Source: CAVYUC01 sp963771595
GTDB lineage: Bacteria > Bacteroidota > Bacteroidia > Bacteroidales > Prolixibacteraceae
Length of the DNA: 64,000 nucleotides
Reading direction: 5' to 3'
NCBI GenBank assembly: GCA_963771595.1
Contig: CAVYUC010000007.1
Location: 186,001-250,000 of the forward strand
In this document: positions 25,378-34,880 of the stretch, piece after piece
Position numbering within the stretch: the first letter of the stretch is position 1
Layout: each line of letters starts with the position of its first letter
Translations under genes and position numbers: made by a program
The notes under the pieces: generated by a model
Seen by the model: the letters and a program-made list of their open reading frames with translations, nothing else
What the model was told of the DNA's origin: nothing
Database searches by the model: none

Positions 25378-25905
25378 TGTTTAATATTTATTGCGGTTGC
25401 TCTGCAAATTTTTTGCTGTAAAAACATCTTTTAAAAATTAACAGGTTGATAAGTTAAAAGTTGTTGCAGAATGAATATTGGTATTGCAACACAGTAAAAC
25501 TCTCTTCATAAAAATTTATGACAGCCGGTTCTGAATTACCGGATGAGGAAAATTTCCCCGGATATTCATAAAAATTCCTCAACCGAAAAACATTTAACCA
25601 AATATAAATCAGGAAATAAACCCATCTTTATTTATCCTGCATTCAAAAAAAATAATTTCTTTTTACCCAATGATTAAAACAGGTTTTGATTTAAAATTCT
25701 GACCATTTGTAAACCACTGAAAGATAACCTTCCAAAACCAGAACAAGCTCTAAAAAAAGTGACTGCCCGGCCACAGTTTTCAGGTGGAAAAAGCAAAAAA
25801 TCAATCAGGCTGAATGAAATTGTTCCAATCAACTTTATCATGCTTAAAATCAAAATACTGGCATAGTATTTTCATCAATAATATCAGTAACAATTGAAAA
25901 AAAAT
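25378..25905. other. Divergent intergenic region
   Basis: A 528-bp gap between the SDR gene (reverse) and the small membrane protein (forward). No coding potential. A good -24/-12-like box lies at 25859-25874. Confidence 0.55.
25859..25874 (+). promoter_or_regulatory. Sigma-54-like box upstream of 25906 gene
   Basis: TGGCATAGTATTTTCA, 31 bp before the ATG at 25906. Almost identical to CGGCATAACATTTTCA ahead of the BON gene. Confidence 0.45.
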
Positions 25906-26304
25906 ATGTACGGTTTTTTGTTTGGAATACTTTATTTAGTGGCACTTGCATTTTTAATAACACTTTTTTTCTCTTTGCTGTTAAGAAAAAAAGGACCATG
26001 GGGAAGTTTCTGGACATTTTTCGTTGTTATTCTGCTGGCGGTGTTTGCCGCGGATGTTTGGGTAGGACCGGTTGGACCGTACATATATAACGAAATTTAC
26101 TGGGTACCCCCGCTGGCTGTTGGATTGGTAATTGCTCTTTTACTTGCAGCAACAACTCCAAGTCCGAAAACCCGCAGTGAAATTGAATTGGAAAAAGAAG
26201 AAATGGCCGATCAGAAAACAGCAGTAAAACTGGGAACGTTTTTTTGGGTTCTTTTTATTACAATGCTGATTTTTATAATCATCGGTTTTTTCAATAGTAT
26301 TTAA
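25906..26304 (+). CDS. Small membrane protein
   Basis: A 132-residue protein with three predicted membrane helices: about 3-24 (GILYLVALAFLITLFFSLLL), 33-50 plus 68-85, and 108-128. A Lys/Glu-rich cytoplasmic segment (RSEIELEKEEMADQK) separates the last two. The TTG at 25894 is a possible alternative start; I prefer ATG because the box at 25859 then leaves a normal leader. It is followed 21 bp later by the second secreted TonB-domain gene, so the two are likely cotranscribed. Function unknown. Confidence 0.65.
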   Translation: MYGFLFGILYLVALAFLITLFFSLLLRKKGPWGSFWTFFVVILLAVFAADVWVGPVGPYIYNEIYWVPPLAVGLVIALLLAATTPSPKTRSEIELEKEEMADQKTAVKLGTFFWVLFITMLIFIIIGFFNSI

Positions 26305-26325
26305 TAACCTTTAAAAATAATAATC

Positions 26326-27030
26326 ATGAAAAATTTAATAAGAAAAAATTCATTATCCGGATTACTGGCATTTTTAATGTTTTTACCGCTTTCGGTTACA
26401 GTAAACGCACAGGATAAAACAGTTTCATCTAGTTCGGAAATAGAACAAATGCAGGATGAAAACATGGATTACCTGAAACAGATTAACAAAATTACCAAAG
26501 ACTGGCCGCAGTTTTCATACACCTATTCCATTGATGACGGAAAAGTAACAGATGTTACCGTAACCGGAGTGGAAGATGTAATTGACAGAAAACGGCTGGA
26601 GGTTTTGTTGTTCGATTTAAAAAGCAATAAAAACATGATTAAAAATAAAGCGAATCGTGTTGGTGTTTTTTATTCGGTTGACGATGAAGCCAGTTTTAAA
26701 GGTGGCCGGGACGATTTACAGGATAAACTTATTAATAACCTGAAGTATCCGGAAGATGCAAAAAACTGGGGTGTTGAAGGAACAATATATGTAAAATTTG
26801 TTGTTGATCAGGATGGTAAAATTCCATTTGCAACCACAGCTACAAATATTGAAACATCAAGAGAAAATTACCTGAATAATTTGGAAGAACAAGCTATTGA
26901 GGCAGTTAAAGCAACATCAGGAGAATGGGAACCGGCAAAAGTTAATGGACAGGATGTTTCGTCACTTGCAGTAGTACCTGTAACTTTCGATTTCGAAAAG
27001 AATCCATGGTTGCCTGCTTTAGTTCGATAG
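26326..27030 (+). CDS. Secreted TonB C-terminal-domain protein, copy 2
   Basis: A 234-residue paralogue of the protein at 23893: signal peptide ending VNA-Q, helix SEIEQMQDENMDYLKQI, two DGK beta segments and a TonB C-terminal-type domain (PEDAKNWGVEGTIYVKFVVD, DGKIPFATT). It lacks both a membrane anchor and a Pro-rich linker. It is encoded after a small membrane protein in a two-gene unit ending at a strong terminator. The membrane protein may anchor or partner it (inference). Confidence 0.8.
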   Translation: MKNLIRKNSLSGLLAFLMFLPLSVTVNAQDKTVSSSSEIEQMQDENMDYLKQINKITKDWPQFSYTYSIDDGKVTDVTVTGVEDVIDRKRLEVLLFDLKSNKNMIKNKANRVGVFYSVDDEASFKGGRDDLQDKLINNLKYPEDAKNWGVEGTIYVKFVVDQDGKIPFATTATNIETSRENYLNNLEEQAIEAVKATSGEWEPAKVNGQDVSSLAVVPVTFDFEKNPWLPALVR

Positions 27031-27056
27031 TATTTATTACAAACCCCCTTAAAAGT

Positions 27057-27090
27057 AAACCGGATTGAAGTTTTTCAATCCGGTTTTTTT
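27057..27090 (+). terminator. Intrinsic terminator
   Basis: Stem AAACCGGATTGAA / TTCAATCCGGTTT, short loop and T-run. Confidence 0.9.
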
Positions 27091-27120
27091 ATCAACAAAT
27101 AGTAATTTTAAATAAAAAGG

Positions 27121-28542
27121 CTATTGACTTGGCGTCCCCATACTTATTGATGTTCCATTATTTTCATCGTTGTCGAAATCGTGAAACTTGTCCATATAAA
27201 CTGTTTTTACATTTACAAATTCGCGAATTCCGTTTACCGACAGTTCGCGGCCATATCCCGAGCGTTTTGTGCCGCCAAAAGGCAACCGGGGATCAGATTT
27301 TACCATCGCATTTACGAAAACTGCCCCATCATCAAATTCAGGAATTAATTCTTCGGCTTTCTTTAAATCGTCGGTAAATAATGAAACCCCTAAACCATAA
27401 ACCGTCTGATTGCTTAGTTTTACAGCTTCCTCATCGTCTTCTGCCACAATTATTGGAGCAACCGGACCAAAAACTTCCTCATCAAACAACGGCATTCCTG
27501 GTTTTACACCGGTAACTATTGTAGGCATAAATTTGGCATTATCGGGCAAGCCGCCCAGAATAATTTCGGCGCCCATTTCCACTGATTTTTTCACCTGTTC
27601 TTTTACCGTTTTAGCCTGTTCAACACTCGACAGCGGTCCCATATTCGTATTTGCATCCAGCGGATCGCCCACTGAATATTTCATCATTTCGTTCCTGAAA
27701 CTTTCAATAAACTTTTCACTTACTTTTTGGTGAACGATGAACCGCTTGGCTGCAATGCAACTCTGACCGGCATTTTGCAGCCGTGCTTTAACACCAATTT
27801 CAACCGCTTTTTCAATATCGGCATCTTCGAGCACAATAAACGAATTGCTGCCTCCCAGTTCGAGAACCGATTTTTTAAGATTTTTTCCGGCAATGGAAGC
27901 CACACTTTCCCCTGCTGCTTCGCTTCCGGTAAGTGTTACGGCCTTTACTTCAGGATGTTCTAAAATACCTTCTATTTTAGCGGAACCAACAGCAAGATTT
28001 TGAAAAACACCGAAAGGAAATCCGGCTTTATCCAATACATTTTGAATGGCACGGGCACATCCCTGCACATTTGAAGCATGTTTAAGCAGAACCACATTTC
28101 CGGCCATTAATGTAGGGGCAATAAACCGGAATACCTGCCAGAACGGGAAATTCCAGGGCATAATTCCCAAAATAGTTCCCAGCGGCTCGTATTGTACAAA
28201 CGCCATGTGAGCATCGGCAGCCACTGCCTCGCGGTGCAGCAAAACCTCAGCATCATCGGCATAATGCTCGCAAACCCAGGCGCATTTTTCAACTTCTGCC
28301 TTCGATTCGCTGATGGGTTTTCCCATTTCCAGGCTAATGGTTTTGCCATACTTTTCCTGACTTTCCTTTAGTATTCCGGCAGCTTTTAACATCAGCTTTT
28401 TCCGGTAATCAAACGTACTTCTTTTCCACTCATCAAAGGCTTCAACCGACTTTGAAATGGCATCTTCAATCTGCTGCTCCGAAAGCTCCTCAAACTCTTC
28501 AATTGCTTCATTTGTAAAAGGATTTGTACTCTTAAGTGTCAT
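27121..28542 (-). CDS. gabD: Aldehyde dehydrogenase, succinate-semialdehyde type
   Basis: A 473-residue NAD(P)-dependent aldehyde dehydrogenase. Catalytic cysteine in QNAGQSCIAAKRFIV and general-base glutamate in LELGGSNSFIVL; PWNFPFWQVFRF is the cofactor-loop block. The closest match is the succinate-semialdehyde dehydrogenase branch common in Bacteroidota, but substrate specificity is uncertain. It ends in a Gly/Ser/Thr-rich tail. A -24/-12-like box lies 36 bp upstream. Confidence 0.85.
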   Translation of the reverse strand: MTLKSTNPFTNEAIEEFEELSEQQIEDAISKSVEAFDEWKRSTFDYRKKLMLKAAGILKESQEKYGKTISLEMGKPISESKAEVEKCAWVCEHYADDAEVLLHREAVAADAHMAFVQYEPLGTILGIMPWNFPFWQVFRFIAPTLMAGNVVLLKHASNVQGCARAIQNVLDKAGFPFGVFQNLAVGSAKIEGILEHPEVKAVTLTGSEAAGESVASIAGKNLKKSVLELGGSNSFIVLEDADIEKAVEIGVKARLQNAGQSCIAAKRFIVHQKVSEKFIESFRNEMMKYSVGDPLDANTNMGPLSSVEQAKTVKEQVKKSVEMGAEIILGGLPDNAKFMPTIVTGVKPGMPLFDEEVFGPVAPIIVAEDDEEAVKLSNQTVYGLGVSLFTDDLKKAEELIPEFDDGAVFVNAMVKSDPRLPFGGTKRSGYGRELSVNGIREFVNVKTVYMDKFHDFDNDENNGTSISMGTPSQ

Positions 28543-28577
28543 TATTTTATCGTTTTAAAAATTATTATCGCACTGAT

Positions 28578-28593
28578 TGAATTGAATACGCCA
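28578..28593 (-). promoter_or_regulatory. Sigma-54-like box upstream of gabD-like gene
   Basis: Reverse strand TGGCGTATTCAATTCA, aligning with TGGCATAGTATTTTCA; 36 bp before the start codon. Confidence 0.3.
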
Positions 28594-28735
28594 AAACTAT
28601 ACCATGAAATCAGGCGTGGCGTGCTGTAACCCATTAAACCATTGCTGTTAAGATCATTCTGGTTCATCTAATCAACATATGATTTTTGAAGCAAATTTAA
28701 AGCAGTGTGTAAAAAATCTACAAACCCCGAACCTG

Positions 28736-29662
28736 TTAATCATAAATTATGTTCAAGGCTGCGGGAATAATTTCGAGTTCGAGGTGATCAAGTTTGCCGA
28801 TTATTTCGCCATCAATCTGAAAATCCTGCTTTTTATTCAATTGAATGGATGCCTTTGTAAGTTTAAAAACATCAACATATTGCGCCTTATGTAACTTACC
28901 CGAATAACCCGAAAACATAAATGTAAAAATAAACCACCACGGATAAGGTTTTATAACCACTATTTCGAATTTTCCATCAGCGAGGTTACCGCCGGCATTT
29001 ATTCTAACACCGGTTCCGTAACTTTCGGCATTGGCAATGACCAGCATTTCGGCTTTCGACTTTTTCTTTATTTCCGGAGCGTTTAAACTGAATGAAAATG
29101 AAGTCCTTGCCGAAAACATCTCTTTAAAGAACTGCTTGGTGTAACCTAAAATTCCTTTTGAACCTTCCCTTTCGAATCGCTTTACAATTCTTGCATTTAT
29201 ACCGATATCGCCTAGGTGAAAGCAGTAATGTTGCTGGTTTATACGGATTGCATCAATGGGTTTGAAGGTGCCGTTTAAGTTCATTTGCAGTGCTTCTTCA
29301 AAAGCATTCGGAATTGTCAGGTTATAAGCCAGTCCATTGGCAGATCCATTTGGAATGATGCCCAGATTTATGTTGCTGCCGAGCAATTCTGTGGCAATCA
29401 TATTTATGGTTCCGTCGCCGCCGGCCGAAATAACAGTGTCGGGTTTTATCTCATCAATTTTTGTACGTAAATTCCTGCGATCGTTTTTGCCGCTTGTTTC
29501 AAATATTTCATACTGAAAGTTATATTCTTTCGAATAGTCCGAAATAATTGATTTATAATCCAGTTTTTGCGCCCTGCCGGCAATCGGATTGACAACAAAC
29601 AGCAGCTTATTTCCTATTTTCTTTTCCAATGATTCTTTTTTTGATTGGCGTAAATCTTGCAT
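28736..29662 (-). CDS. Diacylglycerol kinase family lipid kinase
   Basis: A 308-residue YegS/DagK-type lipid kinase that phosphorylates diacylglycerol or a related lipid. The nucleotide motif VVNPIAGRAQK (about 23-33) and the GGDGTINMIATEL block (about 79-91) are diagnostic, followed by GIIPNGSANGLAYNL. No membrane segment is visible. It starts 35 bp from the divergent App1-type phosphatase, which works on the opposite lipid reaction. Confidence 0.92.
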   Translation of the reverse strand: MQDLRQSKKESLEKKIGNKLLFVVNPIAGRAQKLDYKSIISDYSKEYNFQYEIFETSGKNDRRNLRTKIDEIKPDTVISAGGDGTINMIATELLGSNINLGIIPNGSANGLAYNLTIPNAFEEALQMNLNGTFKPIDAIRINQQHYCFHLGDIGINARIVKRFEREGSKGILGYTKQFFKEMFSARTSFSFSLNAPEIKKKSKAEMLVIANAESYGTGVRINAGGNLADGKFEIVVIKPYPWWFIFTFMFSGYSGKLHKAQYVDVFKLTKASIQLNKKQDFQIDGEIIGKLDHLELEIIPAALNIIYD

Positions 29663-29697
29663 TTATTATAATAACAAAATTAATGCAACAAAATCAT

Positions 29698-30798
29698 ATG
29701 AAGTACTTGAAGCCTTTTTTCAAAGGCATTAAAAAACCATTCAAACTATTAAAAGTATATCTGAAACAAAAAGCAGGCTGGCTGGATATTCCTAAAATTA
29801 TGCCGTATAAAGGCCATGGAAACAGAACAGATGTTTATATTCAGGGAATGGTAATTGAAGACAAGGGATTGACTAAACCCAAGGACAGGCAGAAGTTCTG
29901 GCTAAACCTGCTGGCTGCAATCAAACGTTTCTCAAGTGACGAAATACCTCATGTAAAAGTAAGTGCCGAATTGCTGGGAAAGAAACTTGTAACCGAAACC
30001 GATGAATTGGGATTTTTCGATTTTCACTTTTATTTTCCGGATAAAGAAAAAGAGCTGCTTACCAAAAAATGGCATGTTGTCCATTTTAACCTTCTTGATG
30101 AAATTGTAGAAAATCAGCCACATGTGTACGCCACAGGTGAGGTGCTAATTATTCCGCCCGAACAGCCAAGGGTAATAATTTCTGATATTGATGATACTGT
30201 TTTGATTTCTCATTCCACCCAAACTTTCAGAAAACTACGGTTGATGCTTTTCAAAAATGCACTTACCCGCTCGCCGTTTCCGGGTGTGTCAAAATTTTAC
30301 CAGGCATTATCTGCCGGAAAAGATAAACAGGAAGATAATCCGCTCTTTTTTGTATCGAGCAGTGAATGGAATTTATACGACCTTTTGGAAGATTTCTTCA
30401 GCTTTAACCACATCCCGAAAAGTGTTATATTTTTACGAAAACTGAATTACAGCATTTACAAGTTCTGGAAATCGGGGGGCGGAAACCACGAACATAAATA
30501 CGAAATGATAAAACGTTTAATAGAATTTTATCCCAACCAACAATTTATTCTTATTGGCGACAGCGGTCAGCGCGATCCGATAATTTACACCAAAATTGCC
30601 AAAGAATTCCCTGGAAGAATCGAGTCCATTTACATCCGGAAGATAAGACGAAAAAGTTATGAAAAAGACAACCAATACCTTGATGAACAAATGAAGTACA
30701 TAAATACATCGTACCTTGAAGTGCAGGACACGCACGAGGCTGCTGCGCACGCTTATGAAAAAGGATTTGTTGGAAAAGAAGTTCTTTCGGAAATTTAG
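29698..30798 (+). CDS. App1-type phosphatidate phosphatase (DUF2183)
   Basis: A 366-residue protein, starting at MKYLKPFFKGIKK (in-frame ATG codons at 29629 and 29683 are less likely, the first being inside the divergent gene). It has the App1 family haloacid-dehalogenase core: motif I IISDIDDTVLISH (near 160), motif II FVSSSEWNLYD and motif IV ILIGDSGQRDPIIY. The N-terminal half holds a beta-rich domain (YIQGMVIEDKGL, ELLGKKLVTETDELGFF). Yeast App1 dephosphorylates phosphatidate to diacylglycerol. The opposite activity to the divergent lipid kinase suggests a shared role in lipid turnover. Confidence 0.85.
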   Translation: MKYLKPFFKGIKKPFKLLKVYLKQKAGWLDIPKIMPYKGHGNRTDVYIQGMVIEDKGLTKPKDRQKFWLNLLAAIKRFSSDEIPHVKVSAELLGKKLVTETDELGFFDFHFYFPDKEKELLTKKWHVVHFNLLDEIVENQPHVYATGEVLIIPPEQPRVIISDIDDTVLISHSTQTFRKLRLMLFKNALTRSPFPGVSKFYQALSAGKDKQEDNPLFFVSSSEWNLYDLLEDFFSFNHIPKSVIFLRKLNYSIYKFWKSGGGNHEHKYEMIKRLIEFYPNQQFILIGDSGQRDPIIYTKIAKEFPGRIESIYIRKIRRKSYEKDNQYLDEQMKYINTSYLEVQDTHEAAAHAYEKGFVGKEVLSEI

Positions 30799-30810
30799 AA
30801 CCCTTTCCTT

Positions 30811-33205
30811 TTATTTCAGATTATATTCTTCTGAATCATTGGTTTTGAAAAGTTTGCTTTTACCGCAAACATTTATTTTAACCGGATCTGCCCAGCCTTT
30901 ATCAAAATCGATCCACAGTTTTTTATGATTTATTTTGAGTTTAATGCCGTGGCTGCGGTACCTGATATCAAACTTAATTTCTTTAATTTCGCGTGGCAAC
31001 CTTGGATTTAACCACAAAACATCGTCTCTTATTTCCAACCCGGTGTAGCAACGCTGAATAATATCAATGGTTCCGGCCATTGCACCGAGGTGGATTCCCT
31101 CGGGAGTGGTGCCGCCCTGTACGTCGTTTATGTCGCTTAACAGTGCTTTTTTAAAGCTGTTCCACGATCGTTCGCGATCTGAACGCGCATAAACCCAGGA
31201 ATGAATTACCTGACTGAGCGTGGAACCATGCGAAGTAATTTTTTGGTAATAATCAATATTTTCAGGAATGTATTCCGGTTTAAATTCGTACCCCAGCTGA
31301 TTAAAAAATTTCTCCAGTTCTTCAGAAGAAAACAAATAAAAAAGCATCAGTACATCGGCTTGTTTGCTCGCTTTATAAAAATTTGGAGAATCATTTTGCG
31401 TTTCCAGAATTCGGTCCAAACGCAATGCGTCACCATATTTTTTACGGTATTTTTTCCAGTTTAAATCTTTCAGTTTATCAAAATCCTCAAACTGCAAAAT
31501 TATTTTGTTGTTCAAAAACGGGATGTACATGTTTCTGGTTAGTTTCTTCCACAATTCAACTGTTTCGTTGTCGAATCCCACTTTTCCGGCCAGTAGGTTG
31601 ATGTGTTTATCATCAAACATTTCCAGAATATTCAGGGCACATTGCATCACCCAAACCGCCATAAAATTGGTGTAGGCATTGTTGTTCAGCCCGGCATGTT
31701 TCGATTCGGGATATCCGGTGTGGTATTCATCGGGGCCCATAATTCCCCTGATTTCGTAGCGGTCGGATTTAGGGTTGAATTCTGCGATACCGGACCAGAA
31801 AAGCGCCGTATTGAGAATTATTTCGGCGCCATAGGAAGTAAGGAAATCCATATCGTTAGTGGCCTGAAAATACTGCCAGACGTTATATGGAATTGCCGCA
31901 TTAATATGCCGCTGCAGGTGTGAATTATCGGGAATCCACCGGCCTGATTTCGGATTGAGATGAATTTTCTGGCTCTCTTCCCTGCCGTTGCTGCCGCTCT
32001 GCCACGGGTACATGGCGCCACAGTAACCGTTTTCCTTAGCGGCCTGACGGGCTTCGGGCAGGCGCTGATAACGGTACATTAACAGCGACCGGGCCAGTTG
32101 CGGCACATGTAAATTTATGTAAGGAAAAATGTACAGTTCGTCCCAAAAGATGTGTCCCCGGTATGCCTCACCGTGCCATCCCCGCGATGGTACACCAATG
32201 TCGCGTCCGATGCTGTTTTGCGAAACCGTTTGGTGCAGGTGAAAAATGTGCAACCTGAGAATCAGAACTTCACTGCCATCAGTTTTTACTTCCATATTGC
32301 TCCGCCCCCAAATCTGAGCCCACACAATACGATGCCTGTTTAACAAATAACTGAATGAATTTAATCTTTGTACTTTCCGTTGTGCTTCATCCAGCGGGTC
32401 GCTGATGGCAAAATCGCATGAAGTAAAAAGAGCAACCAGCTTTTCGAAACGCATCGGCTGCAATTTTTGGCAATTGATTTTAAATCTCCTGATACACTGA
32501 ATTTTTATTGGAAACGATTTCAGGTTGGTACTGTATTTCATCTTCATTTTCATAGATTCTGACCAATGCAGCCTGTGCCATTCTGATTTTCGATTGTTTT
32601 GTCTGGCTTACCAGAAAAATACCATTATCGTTAAATGTACCATTTTCCAGTACCTCCAGATGGTTTCCGTTCAGGTCGCTGTACCGTTCCACGCCATTGT
32701 TTGAGATGTAACCATCAATACCTGAACGAAGTGTCATTTCGCCCGACCAGTTTTGCGGAATAAAAGTCCATTCAATTCCGGCAGCATGCGCATCGTCCAT
32801 ACTTACAAGCCGGCGGCTGATAATGGAGGTTTCGCGGTTTTCTTTATCCCGGAACCTCATTTTTCGTTCCAGTAAACCTTCCTTTAAATTAAGGTTCATT
32901 TCATAATCGAGAAGGTCAACCTCGCTTAAACTGAACCAGCCGGAACTGCCAATTTTAAACGTAAGATAAAGCCAGTTGGGCCAGTTCACCAGGTCTTCAT
33001 TTTCAATTTCTTTTCCTTTTATTTTTGATACTGCCCTGTTATAACCACCGGCCAAATAAGTTCCCGGATAATTAAATTCGTTAGCTTTTAGTTCTTCCAT
33101 TGCACCACGCGTGGCAAAATAGCCGTTTCCGAGCGTGCAAAGTGCTTCGCGCAGCGGATGTTTTTCAGAGTTCCAGTCTTCGTATTTTATATTCCAGTTG
33201 TCCAT
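30811..33205 (-). pseudogene. GH65 glycoside phosphorylase, frameshifted
   Basis: Two overlapping reverse frames (33205-32480 and 32553-30811) form one GH65 protein of about 798 residues, the normal family length. Near 32485 the reading frame needs removal of one T from a TTT run: with the extra base the frame stops at QEI-stop, and without it the text continues IKINCQKLQPMRFEKL. The central catalytic block EIRGIMGPDEYHTGYPESKH carries the GH65 general acid Glu in GPDEYH, and HDIFWDELY-like IFWDELYIFPY precedes it. Family members reversibly phosphorolyse trehalose, maltose or kojibiose; with the neighbouring beta-PGM domain, trehalose is the likely substrate. It is the second gene of the operon. 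Confidence 0.85.
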
Positions 33206-33210
33206 TTTAT

Positions 33211-34770
33211 TTAATTTCGGTTTACAGAATCAGCCAGTTTTTCCAGAAAAATCCGTACCTGATATACATTTTTAAGTTTGAATTTTGCCGCAGTATCCTT
33301 TCCATGCGAGCCAACCAGAATTCCGATTCCAAAATCAAGGATAGATTGGAATGCATCTTCATCCGTAACGTCATCACCGATATATACCGGAACGTATTTG
33401 TTATGGTCCTGCAGCCCCAGTTTTTCAGTTATCCAGATTACTGCCTTTCCTTTATGCCAGTCAACATCGGGTTTTATTTCCACTATTTTCTTCCCCTCCC
33501 CTTTTTTGAACCCGGGATTTTGTTCAATAATATCATCTGCTTTCCCGGTTATTTCAGGAATATTCTCCTCGTTTGCATTGCGGTAATGAATTCCTATGGC
33601 GTAACGTTTCCGATCGATTTGAACGCCTTCTATTCCTTCAAAAATATGATGAAGTTTTTCTTCTATTTTATCGAGCTTTGGAATAATTTCACCCGTTTTT
33701 TCATGCTCCCTGTACAAACCATCCGGCCCCGAAATACGGAAACCATGGCTGCCACCGTAAATCAAATTACCGACACCAACTTTACTTTTTAAATCGTCCA
33801 TGTCTCTGCCACTTACTGCAGCCACTTTGAATTTTGCAGCACATTTTTGCAACGCCTTCTTCATTTCTTCCGAAATTAATGCATCCTCCGGACGTTTAAC
33901 AATTGGAGTCAGCGTTCCGTCATAATCCAGAAAAAGAACCGGGGTTCTGTCTTTTAAGGCTGTTTTTATTTTTTCGAATTCAGGTAGAAACGGAGGTGCG
34001 GGATGAACAAAAAAGTCACGGATTTCGGCATCATCAAACAAATCCACTTCGCTGAAATCATCGATAACCACATCGGCACCATTTTCGCTCAGCGCTTTTT
34101 TATTGTTGCCGCGGTTAACGCCGACCACCAAAGCAAAATTACCATTGCTTCCGGACTGAACACCGGCAACTGCGTCTTCAAATAATGCACACTCTTCCGG
34201 GGAAACACCCAGTTCTTTTGTGGCTTCCAGAAAAATATCAGGATTTGGTTTTCCTTTAAGTTTCCGTTCCTGCGCTGTGACACCATCAATCCGTACATCA
34301 AACAACGGCAATAAACCTGCTGTTTCCAGCACAAGCCGGCAATTTTTGCTCGATGAAACCACCGCTGTTTTCAAACCCAGGTCTCTCCAGTTTTTTATTT
34401 TTGCCACTGCATCATCGTAAACCTGCACGCCATTATGTTTTAACATGCGGATATAAGTGCCGTTCTTTTTGTTGCCAAGTCCGCAAACTGTGGGTTCTTC
34501 CGGCGAATCTTCGGGTGTTCCGTATGGCAGGCTTATTTCCCGGGATTTCAGAAAACTTTCAACCCCTTTATACCGTGGTTTTCCATCGAGATATTTCTTA
34601 TAATCTTTATCATCCATTGGTTTAAAATTTACGGACTGTTCTTCCAGAAAACCATTAAACATTTCTATCCAGGCTGCTTTGTGGGTTTTGGCGGTTTGCG
34701 TAATAACACCATCCATATCCAAAATAACAGCCTTTGGCCCTGTTGCATTTTCAATCTTTTTTTTGTTCAT
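33211..34770 (-). CDS. Beta-phosphoglucomutase / trehalose-6-P phosphatase fusion
   Basis: A 519-residue bifunctional HAD protein. Residues about 12-255 are a beta-phosphoglucomutase-like HAD (motif I ILDMDGVITQT, VVSSSKNC, FEDAVAGVQSG). Residues about 275-510 are a trehalose-6-phosphate phosphatase (motif I VLFLDYDGTLTPI, AVSGRDMDDL, GSHGFRI, VYIGDDVTDEDAF). It is the first gene of a pair, 5 bp ahead of the GH65 gene. The domain order beta-PGM, TPP, then GH65 is the order within Mycobacterium tuberculosis OtsB1 (Rv2006), here split into two genes. Predicted role: trehalose turnover to glucose 6-phosphate. Confidence 0.9.
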   Translation of the reverse strand: MNKKKIENATGPKAVILDMDGVITQTAKTHKAAWIEMFNGFLEEQSVNFKPMDDKDYKKYLDGKPRYKGVESFLKSREISLPYGTPEDSPEEPTVCGLGNKKNGTYIRMLKHNGVQVYDDAVAKIKNWRDLGLKTAVVSSSKNCRLVLETAGLLPLFDVRIDGVTAQERKLKGKPNPDIFLEATKELGVSPEECALFEDAVAGVQSGSNGNFALVVGVNRGNNKKALSENGADVVIDDFSEVDLFDDAEIRDFFVHPAPPFLPEFEKIKTALKDRTPVLFLDYDGTLTPIVKRPEDALISEEMKKALQKCAAKFKVAAVSGRDMDDLKSKVGVGNLIYGGSHGFRISGPDGLYREHEKTGEIIPKLDKIEEKLHHIFEGIEGVQIDRKRYAIGIHYRNANEENIPEITGKADDIIEQNPGFKKGEGKKIVEIKPDVDWHKGKAVIWITEKLGLQDHNKYVPVYIGDDVTDEDAFQSILDFGIGILVGSHGKDTAAKFKLKNVYQVRIFLEKLADSVNRN

Positions 34771-34793
34771 TTTTGAAGTCTTTAATTACATAA

Positions 34794-34846
34794 CAAAAAT
34801 TAAGGACTGCTGTTTTCCGAAAAAATCAGAACTACAGCAATCCTTA
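34794..34846 (-). terminator. Intrinsic terminator of the htrA operon
   Basis: Stem AAGGATTGCTGT / ACAGCAGTCCTT on the reverse strand with one mismatch, followed by a T-rich stretch. Confidence 0.7.
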
Positions 34847-34880
34847 TTTATCAGTTTATTTAAACTGAATTCAGAACAAT

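Noticed and set aside
29629..29697. Upstream start of the App1 gene
   Set aside because: It would be inside the divergent lipid kinase gene and adds a sequence not seen in the family.
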